NCBI RefSeq assembly: GCF_013522705.1 | Contig: NZ_JAAMRE010000004.1 | Location: 62,001-126,000, forward strand | Reading direction: 5' to 3' | Source of the DNA: Pseudomonas lurida | Lineage (GTDB): Bacteria; Pseudomonadota; Gammaproteobacteria; Pseudomonadales; Pseudomonadaceae | DNA length: 64,000 nt | Shown: one piece after another, positions 1 through 27,943 of the stretch | How the letters are laid out: each line of letters begins with the position of its first letter | How positions within the stretch are numbered: the stretch's first letter is position 1 | Position numbers and translations under genes: made by a program | Notes under the pieces: generated by a model | What the model was told of the DNA's origin: nothing | The model's database searches: none | Seen by the model: the letters and a program-made list of their open reading frames with translations, nothing else

Positions 1-2
1 CC

Positions 3-7070
<7,068 letters not shown>

Positions 7071-7073
7071 CCC

Positions 7074-18926
<11,853 letters not shown>

Positions 18927-18945
18927 CGTGGCGACTGAGCCAGAC

Positions 18946-18973
18946 ACCCGGGTCCTTGGATCCGGGTTTTTTT
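18946..18973 (+). terminator. Rho-independent terminator of the NRPS genes
   Basis: ACCCGGGTCC and GGATCCGGGT form a stem (one G-U wobble) followed by seven T. It starts 20 bp after the NRPS stop codon. Confidence 0.9.
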
Positions 18974-19001
18974 CGTCTGGTTTGGACGAGCGCAAGGCAT
19001 G

Positions 19002-19037
19002 AAAAAGCCCGATGAAAGCAAGGCGCTCATCGGGCTT
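19002..19037 (-). terminator. Rho-independent terminator of fpvA
   Basis: Read on the minus strand, AAGCCCGATGA pairs with TCATCGGGCTT around an 11-nt loop, and the stem is followed by a T-run. It lies just after the fpvA stop at 19071 and faces the NRPS terminator. Confidence 0.88.
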
Positions 19038-19070
19038 GGTTTGACCACTGGGGGCGATCAAGGCATTACA

Positions 19071-21512
19071 TCAGAAGTCCCAACGGGTGCTGAACATCAC
19101 GTTGCGTGGCTCGCCGTAGGCGGCCGAATTATAGAAACCCACGTTGGTGTAGTAGGACTTGTCGAAAATGTTGTTGACGTTGACGGTCGCCGACAGGCTC
19201 TTGGTTACCTGGTAACGGGTCATCAGGTCCACCAGCCAGTAGGCTTTCTGGGTGATGTCCTGGTTTCGGTCCAGCGGCGAGTTGTAGATCTCGTACCAGC
19301 CCTTGCTCTGCCAGCGCAGGCCACCGCCGATGGTGAATTTGTCCAGGTCGCCCTTGAGCTTGTAGGTGGTGTTCAGGTTGACCTGATGTTCCGGCTCGAA
19401 TGTGGAGATTTTCTTGTCGTCTTCATCGCGCACGATCTTGTGGGTGTAGCCCCCCTGGACCTGCCAGCCAGGGGCCAGCTCACCGGAGATCTCCGCCTCA
19501 TAACCCTTGGTGACGGCCTTGGAGCTTTTGAATGCGTAATTCTGCGGTGACGGCGTCTGGTTGTTATAGGCGTCGTCCGGGATGGCGCGGTTGTCTTCAT
19601 GCACCTCGAAGTAGGCGATGCTGGTGTTCAAGCGGCCGTCGAAGAAATCGCCCTTGAGGCCCAGCTCGTAGTTTTGCCCTTCGTCAGGTTCCAGCAGCCT
19701 CTGGTTGCGATCCTTGTAGGTGCTTTCCTGTGGCTGGAAGATATCGGTATAGCTGGTGTACACCGAGAAATTGTCATTGAGGTCGTAGATAACCCCGGCG
19801 TAAGGCACGAAACGGCCGCTTTCCTTGTAGGAAGGGTTGTTGCCGGTCACATGGTAGTTGGCCACGCGCCCACCGAGAATCACGTTCAGGTCGTCCATCA
19901 CGTTGAAGCGGGCGGTCATATAGGTGCCGGACTGGCGGATAGTGTCATCGATGTACTGTTGCACCGGGCCGTAGATCGGCTTGGCGATATGGCCATTCCA
20001 GTTATAGAAATCGACTTTGTTGCCTTGTGGCCACTCCGGCGACCAGTACCCCTTGCCTTGCCAGCGCGAGGTGCCGATCGAGCCGCCCACGACCAGTTCA
20101 TGTTCGCGGCCAAACAGGCTGAAGGGGCCGGTGGCGTAGAGGTCGGCGGAGGTGCTCTTGGTCTCGCCGGTGTATTTCTGTCCATTGATCTCGGCGGTGC
20201 CGTCGGCTGCCGGCTGCACGAACTGAATGGAGGCGAGGTCGGCATGGTAACTGTTGATCTTGTGGTCCAGCTGGAATTTGGTTACCCAGCCGTCTCCCAG
20301 ATCATGTTCGAGCATGGCGAAAGCTGTACGGGTGTTCTGTTCCCACGAACTCCAGGTGGTGCCGTTGTTGTAGGAACGGGGCATCTTGTTGATGCTGCCG
20401 TTGGAGTTGACCAACGGGAACGAACCGGACCAGCTGGAGCCTTTGGGCGTATTGTCCTGGTAGTCGAAACCGACGGTCAGCATGGTGTCGGGAGACAGGT
20501 CGAATTCAGTGATGCCGTAGTAGGTCTCGGTCTTGCGCGAGTAGTGGTCCATGAACGAGTTCTTGTCCTGGTACGCCGCGACCGCCCGGCCCCGCACGTT
20601 GCCGCTGTCGGTCAGCGGGCCGCTCACGTCCACTTCGCTGCGGTAGTTGTCCCAGGAACCGGCGCCCAGTTGCAGGTGCCCCTTGAACTCCGAGGTCGGT
20701 TTCTTGCGGATCAGGTTGATGGTCGCGCCGAGGGAGCCGGCGCCGTTGAGCAGCCCGGTAGCGCCCTTGAGAACCTCGACACGGTCGTAGATCGCCATGT
20801 CGCTCAGGGTATTGCCCGCCGAATAACCGACGTTGCGCACCGTGGAGGGAATACCGTCGTACTGGAAGCTGTTGACCGAAAAACCGCGGGAATAGTAGTT
20901 GGTTCGGTCCGAGTCATAGGCCGACACGGTGATGCCGGGTGTGTGCCGCATCACGTCATCGACGTTATTGAGACCGAAGTCCTCAATGTGCTGACGGGTG
21001 ATCACCGTGATCGACTGCGGCGTTTCCCGCGGCGTCAGGGTCAGCCGGGTGGCGGTGGCGATGGTGCCGGGCGTGTAGGAGCCGGACTCTTCGGTGATGT
21101 TACCCAGCACGTTACCGGTCACCTGGGTCGGGCTCAGCTCCAGCCCGGTGGTGGCGCCGGCGGCGGTCACGGTCAGGGAGTTGCCGTTGAGGCTGTGGGT
21201 GGTCGAGGTGCCGGCGAGCAGGGTATTGATCGCTTGTTGCGGGTCCAGCTTGCCCTTGACTGGCGTACTGGTCTTGCCTTGCACATCGCCCGGGCTATAG
21301 AGCACCTGCACGTTGGCCTGGCGACCGAAGGTCTGCAGCGCGCTCCCCAGCGACTGCGCGGGAATATCCAACTCGATCTCTTGTGCCTGCACATAGCCGG
21401 CGACCGGCAGCGACACTGCCAGGGCCAGGGCGCTCGGCAGGAGGTTGATGTTCAGGGCCCGACGCATGGAGAGCGCTTTGCTCAGTGGGCTGAGACCGAG
21501 TCGTGCTGGCAT
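19071..21512 (-). CDS. fpvA: Ferripyoverdine TonB-dependent outer-membrane receptor with signalling domain
   Basis: This 813-residue outer-membrane receptor imports ferripyoverdine. The order is a signal peptide (to about residue 44, ending GYVQAQ), an N-terminal STN/secretin-like domain (about 45-120, EIELDIPAQSLGSALQTF), a plug (about 145-270, with ETPQSITVITRQ and an RNxxxYSRGF-like stretch), and a beta-barrel ending in a C-terminal Phe (STRWDF). The STN domain indicates a transducer receptor that signals to an anti-sigma factor of FpvR type, which lies outside the window. It sits downstream of pvdE on the same strand (112-bp gap), as in other pyoverdine loci. A near-match to a Fur box and a degenerate iron-starvation box lie upstream. 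An in-frame ATG 15 codons in is an alternative start. The chosen start has GAAGAGAAG upstream. Confidence 0.95.
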   Translation of the reverse strand: MPARLGLSPLSKALSMRRALNINLLPSALALAVSLPVAGYVQAQEIELDIPAQSLGSALQTFGRQANVQVLYSPGDVQGKTSTPVKGKLDPQQAINTLLAGTSTTHSLNGNSLTVTAAGATTGLELSPTQVTGNVLGNITEESGSYTPGTIATATRLTLTPRETPQSITVITRQHIEDFGLNNVDDVMRHTPGITVSAYDSDRTNYYSRGFSVNSFQYDGIPSTVRNVGYSAGNTLSDMAIYDRVEVLKGATGLLNGAGSLGATINLIRKKPTSEFKGHLQLGAGSWDNYRSEVDVSGPLTDSGNVRGRAVAAYQDKNSFMDHYSRKTETYYGITEFDLSPDTMLTVGFDYQDNTPKGSSWSGSFPLVNSNGSINKMPRSYNNGTTWSSWEQNTRTAFAMLEHDLGDGWVTKFQLDHKINSYHADLASIQFVQPAADGTAEINGQKYTGETKSTSADLYATGPFSLFGREHELVVGGSIGTSRWQGKGYWSPEWPQGNKVDFYNWNGHIAKPIYGPVQQYIDDTIRQSGTYMTARFNVMDDLNVILGGRVANYHVTGNNPSYKESGRFVPYAGVIYDLNDNFSVYTSYTDIFQPQESTYKDRNQRLLEPDEGQNYELGLKGDFFDGRLNTSIAYFEVHEDNRAIPDDAYNNQTPSPQNYAFKSSKAVTKGYEAEISGELAPGWQVQGGYTHKIVRDEDDKKISTFEPEHQVNLNTTYKLKGDLDKFTIGGGLRWQSKGWYEIYNSPLDRNQDITQKAYWLVDLMTRYQVTKSLSATVNVNNIFDKSYYTNVGFYNSAAYGEPRNVMFSTRWDF

Positions 21513-21536
21513 GGATGTCTTCTCTTCTGGAATGTT

Positions 21537-21560
21537 AAGTGGGCAAATTATAAGTATTTA
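21537..21560 (-). promoter_or_regulatory. Degenerate PvdS iron-starvation box of fpvA
   Basis: On the minus strand, TAAAT is followed by exactly 16 nt and then CTT, where the PvdS consensus has CGT. The spacing matches the four clear boxes in this window. The one-base deviation makes it a candidate only. Confidence 0.4.
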
Positions 21561-21562
21561 TT

Positions 21563-21581
21563 GAGGCTGGTTCTCATTACC
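21563..21581 (-). promoter_or_regulatory. Candidate Fur box upstream of fpvA
   Basis: The minus-strand 19-mer GGTAATGAGAACCAGCCTC matches the classical Fur consensus (GATAATGATAATCATTATC) at 13 of 19 positions by hand alignment. It lies 51-69 bp before the fpvA start, just upstream of the degenerate iron-starvation box. Confidence 0.4.
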
Positions 21582-21624
21582 ACTAGTGAGACGTTCCTAC
21601 CCGCGGAAACCGGAAAAACAAAAT

Positions 21625-23277
21625 TCACGCCGGCGCCATCTCGTGCACCACCTGGCCGGCGCGCAGGCGCACCAATTGGTCGGCGATGTCGAAATAGCGG
21701 TCGTCGTGGCTGATCACGATGATCGTCTTGCCCAAGCGTTTGAGGTCCGGCAGCAGTTCGGTATAGAAGATGCGGCGGAAGGCCGGGTCCTGGTCGGCGG
21801 CCCATTCGTCGAACACCAGCACCGGGCGTTCTTCCAGCCAGGCGTTGACCAGCGCCAGCCGCTTGCGTTGCCCGGTGGAAAGGTCGGTGGTGCTGAATAC
21901 GCCGTCCTTGACGCTGACCTTGTGCGCGATTTCCAGGCGTTCCAGGTACTTGGCGGCGCTGTCCAGCGATTGCGCGGCGCTGCCCTGCACCAAATCATCG
22001 AACAGGTAGTAATCGGCGAAGACCGTAGTAAACAGCTGGCGGTAGTCGTCGCGCTCGGGGTCGGTCACGGTCTTGCCGTTGAGCAGGATTTCCCCTGACT
22101 GGGGCGGGTAGAGGCCCAGCAGCAGTTTGATCAGGGTGGTCTTGCCGCTGCCGTTTTCGCCGACGATGAACACGATATCGCCCTGGGCAATGCTCAGGTC
22201 GATTGGCCCCAGGTGGAACGGCTCGCTGCCTTCCACCGCCGGTGGGCTGTAGGTTACGCCGCGCAGTTCGAGGCGGTTGACCAGCGGTTGCGGCGCTTCG
22301 CTGTCATCCATCAGCAGGTGAGGTTCGGGCGAGGAGAAACGCTCTGACAATTCGCTGATTCGGCCAAAGGCAATCTTGGCCTTGCCGACCACCGGCAGAT
22401 AGCCCAGCAGATGTTCCAGCGGGCCTTTCATATACAACAGCACAAGGACGAAACCGGTGATTACGGTCGGGTCCGGGTTCGGATGGTAGGCCTGCATCGT
22501 CAGCGCCAGGCCGATGACCACAAAGAACAGCATCGAGCCGAAGGTCTTGGCGAGGATGTAGATGTTCACCGAGCGCACCTGGATATCACTGATAAGGTCT
22601 GCGGTTTCCTTGATTCGGTGGGTGTTCATGCGAAACCGCCGTGGACGGTGCATGCGCAGTTCCTTGGCGCCGGAGGCAATGGCGTTGTAGTAACGCTGCA
22701 GGTCGTCTTCGTGGCTACGGGCCAGGTCGAAGCCCTGGATGCCCTTGCCGCCGGCGATGAACTGCACCGCGCTGCCAATCACCACCGCGACTACCATCAT
22801 CAGGAACATCGGCACCGACAGGTAGGCCAGATAGCCCAGGCAGCCCAGGGTAACGGTGGCGGCAATGGCCAGCGGGGTGAAGGCGAAGGAAAAATCGCTG
22901 ATGGTGTCGACATCGTGGGTCAGCACCGGGATCAGCCGATGGGAGCGGTAGCGCTCGATCTGACCGATTGGCGCCGACAGCACTTTCTCGCCCAGGTCCT
23001 TGCGCAGTGCGGCGATGATGCGTTGGCCGACGTAATTGGTGCCGATGTCGGAAATGATCGAACTGACCAGCGCCAGCACGCACAGCGCCGCAAACGTCAG
23101 GATCACCCCTTGGGTCATGCCTTGGGGCGAGTGCAGGGCGTTATTGATCGTTGCCAGCAGCAACGTGATAGCCAGGCCGCCGGCCATGCCCAGGGCCACG
23201 GAGATCGTGACGAGGGTGCGAAAGGGCCTGAGCAATGCGAGCAGACCGTTGAAGGCGCCGCGCTTGGGGTCGGTCAT
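21625..23277 (-). CDS. pvdE: Pyoverdine precursor ABC exporter, fused permease and ATPase
   Basis: This inner-membrane ABC transporter (550 residues) exports the acylated pyoverdine precursor (ferribactin) to the periplasm. The N-terminal half has hydrophobic segments of a six-helix exporter domain (for example around residues 19-40, 55-75 and 130-180). The C-terminal ATPase has Walker A GENGSGKTTL, a signature LSTGQRKRL in place of LSGGQ, and Walker B VLVFDEW. The start ATG (MTDPKRGAFNG) was chosen over an upstream in-frame codon because GGGAAG precedes it and the extra 22 residues look like leader sequence. A PvdS box lies 57-80 bp upstream. It is divergent from pvdF and reads toward fpvA. 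Confidence 0.95.
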   Translation of the reverse strand: MTDPKRGAFNGLLALLRPFRTLVTISVALGMAGGLAITLLLATINNALHSPQGMTQGVILTFAALCVLALVSSIISDIGTNYVGQRIIAALRKDLGEKVLSAPIGQIERYRSHRLIPVLTHDVDTISDFSFAFTPLAIAATVTLGCLGYLAYLSVPMFLMMVVAVVIGSAVQFIAGGKGIQGFDLARSHEDDLQRYYNAIASGAKELRMHRPRRFRMNTHRIKETADLISDIQVRSVNIYILAKTFGSMLFFVVIGLALTMQAYHPNPDPTVITGFVLVLLYMKGPLEHLLGYLPVVGKAKIAFGRISELSERFSSPEPHLLMDDSEAPQPLVNRLELRGVTYSPPAVEGSEPFHLGPIDLSIAQGDIVFIVGENGSGKTTLIKLLLGLYPPQSGEILLNGKTVTDPERDDYRQLFTTVFADYYLFDDLVQGSAAQSLDSAAKYLERLEIAHKVSVKDGVFSTTDLSTGQRKRLALVNAWLEERPVLVFDEWAADQDPAFRRIFYTELLPDLKRLGKTIIVISHDDRYFDIADQLVRLRAGQVVHEMAPA

Positions 23278-23334
23278 AAGTACTTCCCGGAAAGTGAAAA
23301 GAGGGCTGGGCACACAGACCCTTACCCATGACAA

Positions 23335-23358
23335 ACGAAGCACCGGCGCGACGATTTA
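23335..23358 (-). promoter_or_regulatory. PvdS iron-starvation box for pvdE
   Basis: Minus-strand TAAAT, 16 nt, CGT: the exact -35/-10 type motif of PvdS (extracytoplasmic sigma factor) promoters. It is paired back-to-back with the pvdF box. Confidence 0.85.
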
Positions 23359-23389
23359 GCTCGTCGCGCCCGGCGGTGACGACGGCGGA

Positions 23390-23413
23390 TAAATTGCCCG
23401 GAAGCTGGTTCGT
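23390..23413 (+). promoter_or_regulatory. PvdS iron-starvation box for pvdF
   Basis: TAAAT, 16 nt (starting TGCCC), CGT on the plus strand, 62 bp before the pvdF start. It lies 31 bp from the opposed pvdE box. Confidence 0.87.
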
Positions 23414-23475
23414 TCTTGTTCTGTAGGCGCACGCGTAGCCGCGCCGTGCGTGAACCCTTCAGCGAGAGCGAAACA

Positions 23476-24303
23476 ATGACGAAGAAGAACCTGGTGTATG
23501 TGTGGTCCCTGAGAAATGCCGCCGCCGACAAGGCCGGGCAGCCGGTGGCCTACAAGGACCACGAGCGCTATATGAAATCGGTGCTGGAGTTTCTGGTGGG
23601 TTCGCTCAACGACACGCCGCTGGGCGCGGCCTACAACCTGGTGGGCGTGGTGTATGACGATGACGAGCACAACCCGCGCGACCAGCAATTGATGGCCGAC
23701 TATGGCTTTGCCTGCCAACCCGGTCGCCAGTGGCTGTACCCGACCGACCTGCGGGTGCAGGGCAATCGGGTCAACGACCTGCTGCTGAGCGTGCCGTCCA
23801 CCTATCGCCGCCTGCCAAGGGGCAGTGCCGAGCACATCGCCGGTAAGCAGGACTTCGAACGTCGCCTGCATGACACCCTGGTGGAATTGAAGGCGGATAT
23901 CGTGGTGCTTGACGGCCTGTTGGTGATTCTCGATGAACTGGTGCGGCCGGGCGCGCCGTTTGCGCGGCGGATCATGAACATTCACCCCGGTATTACCCGT
24001 ATCGAATCGCCCTATGAGCGCCGGGGTGCCTACGCCACCTGGAATGCCTTGTACGGTGCCCGTGGACAAGCCGTGGTGGATTGGGCAACCCGGGAGACGC
24101 AGCCGTGTGAACCGCTGTATCTGACCGGCGCGTCGTTCCACTACGTGGACAACGGCATCGACTCCGGCGAAGTGTTCCACGACGTACTCAAGACCGAGAT
24201 CTCACCGGACGACACCATCCTTGAGCTGCGCTGGAACAACTTCAACAACAGCCTGTTCCCGGCCTTGCATGAAGGCCTGGAGCGCCTGGCCAAGCAAAGC
24301 TAG
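23476..24303 (+). CDS. pvdF: N5-hydroxyornithine formyltransferase
   Basis: This cytoplasmic enzyme (275 residues, the same length as PAO1 PvdF) formylates N5-hydroxyornithine to the fOHOrn used by the pyoverdine synthetases. It is a formyltransferase-fold protein with the substrate and catalytic loop MNIHPGITR followed by ESPYERRG. The start is MTKKNLVYVWSL, because the 20 upstream in-frame residues are Arg-rich and run into the promoter. It is monocistronic: divergent from pvdE, and convergent with pvdO across a hairpin. Its presence implies a formylated hydroxamate in the siderophore, which agrees with two matching basic-residue A domains in the NRPSs. Confidence 0.94.
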   Translation: MTKKNLVYVWSLRNAAADKAGQPVAYKDHERYMKSVLEFLVGSLNDTPLGAAYNLVGVVYDDDEHNPRDQQLMADYGFACQPGRQWLYPTDLRVQGNRVNDLLLSVPSTYRRLPRGSAEHIAGKQDFERRLHDTLVELKADIVVLDGLLVILDELVRPGAPFARRIMNIHPGITRIESPYERRGAYATWNALYGARGQAVVDWATRETQPCEPLYLTGASFHYVDNGIDSGEVFHDVLKTEISPDDTILELRWNNFNNSLFPALHEGLERLAKQS

Positions 24304-24322
24304 ACCATGATGTTTATTGGTA

Positions 24323-24345
24323 GTGAGCAGGCTTGCCCTGCTCAC
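24323..24345. terminator. Bidirectional hairpin between pvdF and pvdO
   Basis: GTGAGCAGG and CCTGCTCAC form a 9-bp stem with a 5-nt loop in the 52-bp convergent gap. No long T-run follows, so termination strength is uncertain. Confidence 0.6.
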
Positions 24346-24355
24346 CACAACACAA

Positions 24356-25228
24356 TCAGAGGTCGCGCACGACCCTGAAGCCAATCCAGTCCCCGCGCGT
24401 CTGCGGGTAGATGTTGTTGCGGTTGCCCGAGCGCGAGAACACCGGCGCTTCGCCCCAGTCATTGCCACGGATCTGGTAAGCCTCGCAGTTCGGCTCCATC
24501 CACGCGCTGCCGTCGGTAGGTGCGCCGACGTAATTGGAGTGTTCGCAATCGGCCACGCGCTCGTAGACGTTGCCGTGCATGTCGTACAGGCCAAACGCGT
24601 TCGGCGGGTAGCTGCCCACCGGCGAGGAGTAGCTGTAACCGTCCGCCGGACCGTAGGTGTTGGCGTGTTCGGCGATGCTGTAGCCCTTGCCCGCATCGAA
24701 CGGGAAGGGGAAGGGCCCGGTGGTGCCGGCGCGGGCCGCGTACTCGCGCTGGGCCTCGCTGACCATGTGGTACTGCTGGCCGGTCTTTTTCGACAGCCAG
24801 GCCACGTAGTTTTTTATATCGTCCATGTCCATGCACACCGCCGGCTGACGTGGGCCCTGGGGGTAGCGCGGTTTACTGGCGATGCATTCGCGGCCGGGGC
24901 GGGTGTCGCCGTCGGCGATTTTGACGCCGGTCTGGCGGATATAGCTGTCCCATTCGCCGGCGGTGATCTGGAAGCGGCTCATGGCGAACGGCTTGGCGAA
25001 GGTCACTTCATGCATCGGCCCTTCGTCCGGCTCGCGGCCGACTTCATCCTCCGGCGTGCCCATGGTGAAAGTGCCGGCGGGCAGCACCACCATTTGCGGG
25101 CAATCCTTGCAGTCCTTGAACACTTTGCCGGCGGGTGGTGCGGCGGCGTGGGCCAGGCCCGGCAGGCAGGCGCCGCACGCGGCGGCCAGGGCCAGGGCGG
25201 TCAAGGGGTTGAATCGGGATGCACGCAT
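24356..25228 (-). CDS. pvdO: Periplasmic pyoverdine chromophore maturation protein, FGE/sulfatase-modifying fold
   Basis: PvdO (290 residues) works in the periplasm, where in P. aeruginosa it oxidises dihydropyoverdine to form the mature chromophore. A signal peptide is visible (hydrophobic stretch ending GLAHAAAPP). The remainder is a formylglycine-generating-enzyme fold, with the family motifs VLPAGTFTMG near the start and the C-terminal FGLYDMHGNVYERV and GNRNNIYP...GFRVVRDL. The ATG at 25228 is preferred over the upstream TTG because GAGG stands 9 nt before it. It is the last gene of pvdM-pvdN-pvdO, 34 bp after pvdN. Confidence 0.93.
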   Translation of the reverse strand: MRASRFNPLTALALAAACGACLPGLAHAAAPPAGKVFKDCKDCPQMVVLPAGTFTMGTPEDEVGREPDEGPMHEVTFAKPFAMSRFQITAGEWDSYIRQTGVKIADGDTRPGRECIASKPRYPQGPRQPAVCMDMDDIKNYVAWLSKKTGQQYHMVSEAQREYAARAGTTGPFPFPFDAGKGYSIAEHANTYGPADGYSYSSPVGSYPPNAFGLYDMHGNVYERVADCEHSNYVGAPTDGSAWMEPNCEAYQIRGNDWGEAPVFSRSGNRNNIYPQTRGDWIGFRVVRDL

Positions 25229-25262
25229 AGGGGGCCTCGGGTTCAAAAAGTAAAAATAGGCA

Positions 25263-26534
25263 TCACGCCCGTGCGGTGAGCAGGGTCATGAAACGTTGGA
25301 TCTCTTCGCTGGAATTGAGCAGGCCGGGGGCGGTACGGATCACCGGGCCGACATCGCGGTCCACCGCATCGATGACCACGCGCTGGCGCATCATGTGTGC
25401 CGCCACGGCCTCGCAGTCCTGGCCCCGGAGCCGGAAAAACGTGAAGCCCGCCGACAGCTCCTCGCGGCGCGGCGTGACCAGTTCGATGCGCGGATGAGCC
25501 TGCAACTGCTCCTTGAGTTCGCTGTTGAGCGCATGGATGCGCGCCTGCACCGGCGCCTTGCCCAGTTGCAGGTGCAGCTTGAACGCCTCGTCCGCCGCCC
25601 AGCGATGTTCGAAGGCGTGGAAGCCGCCAGGGGTCATGATGGTGGCGAAGTCTTTGTCTTCGGAAAACGTCGGCACCATGGGCGTGACGTATTTGTTCTC
25701 GGGGTCGCGGGCGCACACCAGGCCGGTGCCGCGCGGGCCGAACATCCATTTATGGGTGCCGGCGATGAGAAAGTCGCAGTGCATGTCCGGGAAGTCGAGG
25801 TTTTCCACGCCCAGACCGTGCACGCCGTCCACTACATACAGGATGCGGTCACGCTCGTCGCGGTGGCGGTTGACGTCGGCCACCAGCGTGCCGATCTCGC
25901 CGATCGGCAGCTTCACGCCGCTGCCGGACTGCACCCAGGTCATGCCCAGCACGCGGGTCTGGGGGCGGATGGCTCGCTGGATATTGCCCAGAATTTCGTC
26001 GACTGAGACCTGGCTGGGGTTCTCGAACAGGCTGATCCGCCGCACCTGGGTGCCTTGCTGGCGCGCGCGAAAATCCAGCACGTTCTGGGTTGCGTAGTGC
26101 TCGTGGACCGTGGTCAGGATCTCCTGGTCGGCGCGCACCTGGAGGCCGCCGTAAATCATCGCCAGGCCTTCGGAGGTGCTGCCGGTCAGGGCGATCTGCG
26201 GCGGCGTGGCCTTGAGGTAGCGCCCGGCCCATTCGCGCACCTGGCCTTCGCGTTTCCAGGTTTCCTGCAGGTCCCAGTCCATGGCAAGGCCCGGGTTGCG
26301 GTCGATCTGGGCACGGTAGCGTTCGATGGCCTCGCGCACCGGCCTTGGGTGCGACGCCACCAGAAAATTGGAAAAGTGCAGGTAGTCCGGGTCCTGGTTG
26401 AACAGTTGCTTGAAACCCGTCCATGGGTTGTCCGCCGGGGGGCTGGCCACGGCCTGGGGCAGAAGGGCGGCACCCAGCGGCAGGCTGGCGGCAAACACCC
26501 CAGCCTGTTTGAGAAACGTACGACGGTCGGTCAT
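25263..26534 (-). CDS. pvdN: Periplasmic PLP-dependent pyoverdine side-chain enzyme
   Basis: PvdN (423 residues) is a fold-type I PLP enzyme that converts the glutamate side chain of pyoverdine to succinamide in the periplasm. It has a twin-arginine signal (RRTFLK at residues 4-9, then a hydrophobic stretch to about 30). The PLP lysine is K262 in AGTHKWMFGPRG, and D236 lies in VVDGVHG. It begins 19 bp after pvdM, so it is co-transcribed from the pvdM PvdS promoter. Its presence predicts succinate/succinamide forms of the siderophore. Confidence 0.95.
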   Translation of the reverse strand: MTDRRTFLKQAGVFAASLPLGAALLPQAVASPPADNPWTGFKQLFNQDPDYLHFSNFLVASHPRPVREAIERYRAQIDRNPGLAMDWDLQETWKREGQVREWAGRYLKATPPQIALTGSTSEGLAMIYGGLQVRADQEILTTVHEHYATQNVLDFRARQQGTQVRRISLFENPSQVSVDEILGNIQRAIRPQTRVLGMTWVQSGSGVKLPIGEIGTLVADVNRHRDERDRILYVVDGVHGLGVENLDFPDMHCDFLIAGTHKWMFGPRGTGLVCARDPENKYVTPMVPTFSEDKDFATIMTPGGFHAFEHRWAADEAFKLHLQLGKAPVQARIHALNSELKEQLQAHPRIELVTPRREELSAGFTFFRLRGQDCEAVAAHMMRQRVVIDAVDRDVGPVIRTAPGLLNSSEEIQRFMTLLTARA

Positions 26535-26553
26535 GGACTTACTTCGTGGCTGA

Positions 26554-27909
26554 TTAACGTTGGGCCATTGGCTTGGCGGCTTGTTGTACCTGGTCCCACA
26601 CCCGCAGGAAGTTGCCGCCCCACAGCTTGGCGATATCCGCCTCGGAGTAGCCGCGCTGGATCAACTCGGCGGTGACGTTGCGGATCTCGCCGACGTTGTT
26701 CCAGCCATCGATGCCGCCACCGTCATTGAAGTCCGACGACAGCCCGACGTGGTCGATACCGATCTTGCGCACGGTGTAGTCGATGGCATCGCCCAGGTCC
26801 TTGAGGCTGGCCTTCGGCTCTTCATCGAGGATGGCGTACAGCGCGCTGGCGTATTCGCCGAACTTCTGTTCGGGCCAGGCGGCAATGATCGCGTCGCCCG
26901 GCATCAGCGCCATGGCCAGGTTGGGCAGGGGCGGCAGGTCGAAGCGCGCGCGCAGTTGGTTGAGCTTGTCCTGGGTCGGCTGGCTGAGTGGGCGCAGGTA
27001 AGCCGAGAAGCCGACGATCTGCACCACGCCGCCGCTCTGCTTGATCAGTTGCAGTTCCTTGTCGCTGAGGTTGCGCGGAATATCGACCGCCGCTCGCGGA
27101 GCCGAGTGCGAGGCCACCATCGGTGTGCGGCTCAGCTGTGCCACTTGCTCCAGGGCCTTGGTCGACATCTGCGACACATCGATGATCACCCCCAGGTCAT
27201 TGAGGCGCCGCACGGCTTGCTTGCCGATGTCCGAGAGGCCGTCCAGCGCGTCCACCGAGTCATTGAAAAACGGCAGCGGGCGCGACGAATCCGACCAGGC
27301 GTTATTGCCCACGTAACTGAAACCGAACATGCGCATGCCGCGCGCTGCCCACAGGTCCAGCTGGTTCAGGTCGTTGCCCAGGGGGTAGGCGTTGAGCATG
27401 CTGATGAAAATCGCGAACTTGCCCTCGCCGTGCAGGCGCCGAAAGTCAGCCGGGGTGTAGGCGATCGCGACCTGGTTGGGGAAGTCGCGCACCATGCCGC
27501 TGATGATCTTGTAGCGCACTTCCTGTTCGTGTCGGGCGGCCTCGATAAACCCCTCGGTTGGCTTGTGCGGCGCGTTGGGACCGTTCCAGATTTCCGGCCA
27601 GCCGAAGATCGTCAGCGCCGCGCCGGACAAGCGGCCGCGCGCCGCCTTGGCCAGGTCGAACTGGCCGCCGCCATCCTTGTCCGCCTCGTTGCCGGCGGTG
27701 CCGAAATCGATGGGCACGGTGATATGGCTGTCGAACGACAGCACGCGGTCCTGCAGCTCGTTGGCCTGCTTGATCACCGCCAGCGGGTAACCGGCGTTGC
27801 CCTTGAACCAATGATCCCAGGCCAGCCAGCCAGCCCCGGCACCGATGGCCAGCGCCAGGGGCAGGCCGATGTACAGCGCCTTGTTCGAACGTGGTTTTGT
27901 CATTGCCAT
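26554..27909 (-). CDS. pvdM: Membrane-anchored dipeptidase-like pyoverdine maturation protein
   Basis: PvdM (451 residues) belongs to the renal/membrane dipeptidase family and is needed for periplasmic pyoverdine maturation. In PAO1 it acts before or with PvdP in chromophore oxidation. A single N-terminal hydrophobic segment (about residues 12-30, ALYIGLPLALAIGAGAGWLAW) anchors it. The metal-binding pattern of the family is only partly recognisable: SFDSHITVP stands where peptidases have a DxHxD motif, and GIDHVGLSSDFND near the C-terminus is the classical family end motif. First gene of pvdMNO, behind a clear PvdS box. An in-frame ATG at codon 3 is an alternative start. Confidence 0.93.
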   Translation of the reverse strand: MAMTKPRSNKALYIGLPLALAIGAGAGWLAWDHWFKGNAGYPLAVIKQANELQDRVLSFDSHITVPIDFGTAGNEADKDGGGQFDLAKAARGRLSGAALTIFGWPEIWNGPNAPHKPTEGFIEAARHEQEVRYKIISGMVRDFPNQVAIAYTPADFRRLHGEGKFAIFISMLNAYPLGNDLNQLDLWAARGMRMFGFSYVGNNAWSDSSRPLPFFNDSVDALDGLSDIGKQAVRRLNDLGVIIDVSQMSTKALEQVAQLSRTPMVASHSAPRAAVDIPRNLSDKELQLIKQSGGVVQIVGFSAYLRPLSQPTQDKLNQLRARFDLPPLPNLAMALMPGDAIIAAWPEQKFGEYASALYAILDEEPKASLKDLGDAIDYTVRKIGIDHVGLSSDFNDGGGIDGWNNVGEIRNVTAELIQRGYSEADIAKLWGGNFLRVWDQVQQAAKPMAQR

Positions 27910-27943
27910 CTCAGTCAGTTGAGGCCTTCGCTATCAGGGAGGA

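Noticed and set aside
21590..21596. A TGAGACG-like half-site upstream of fpvA
   Set aside because: Matches the AcoR half-site by chance; no inverted partner at the right spacing and no link to acetoin genes.
19599..21713. A 704-codon plus-strand frame opposite fpvA
   Set aside because: Val/Gly/His-rich shadow with no motif. The minus strand encodes a complete TonB-dependent receptor with signal peptide and C-terminal Phe.
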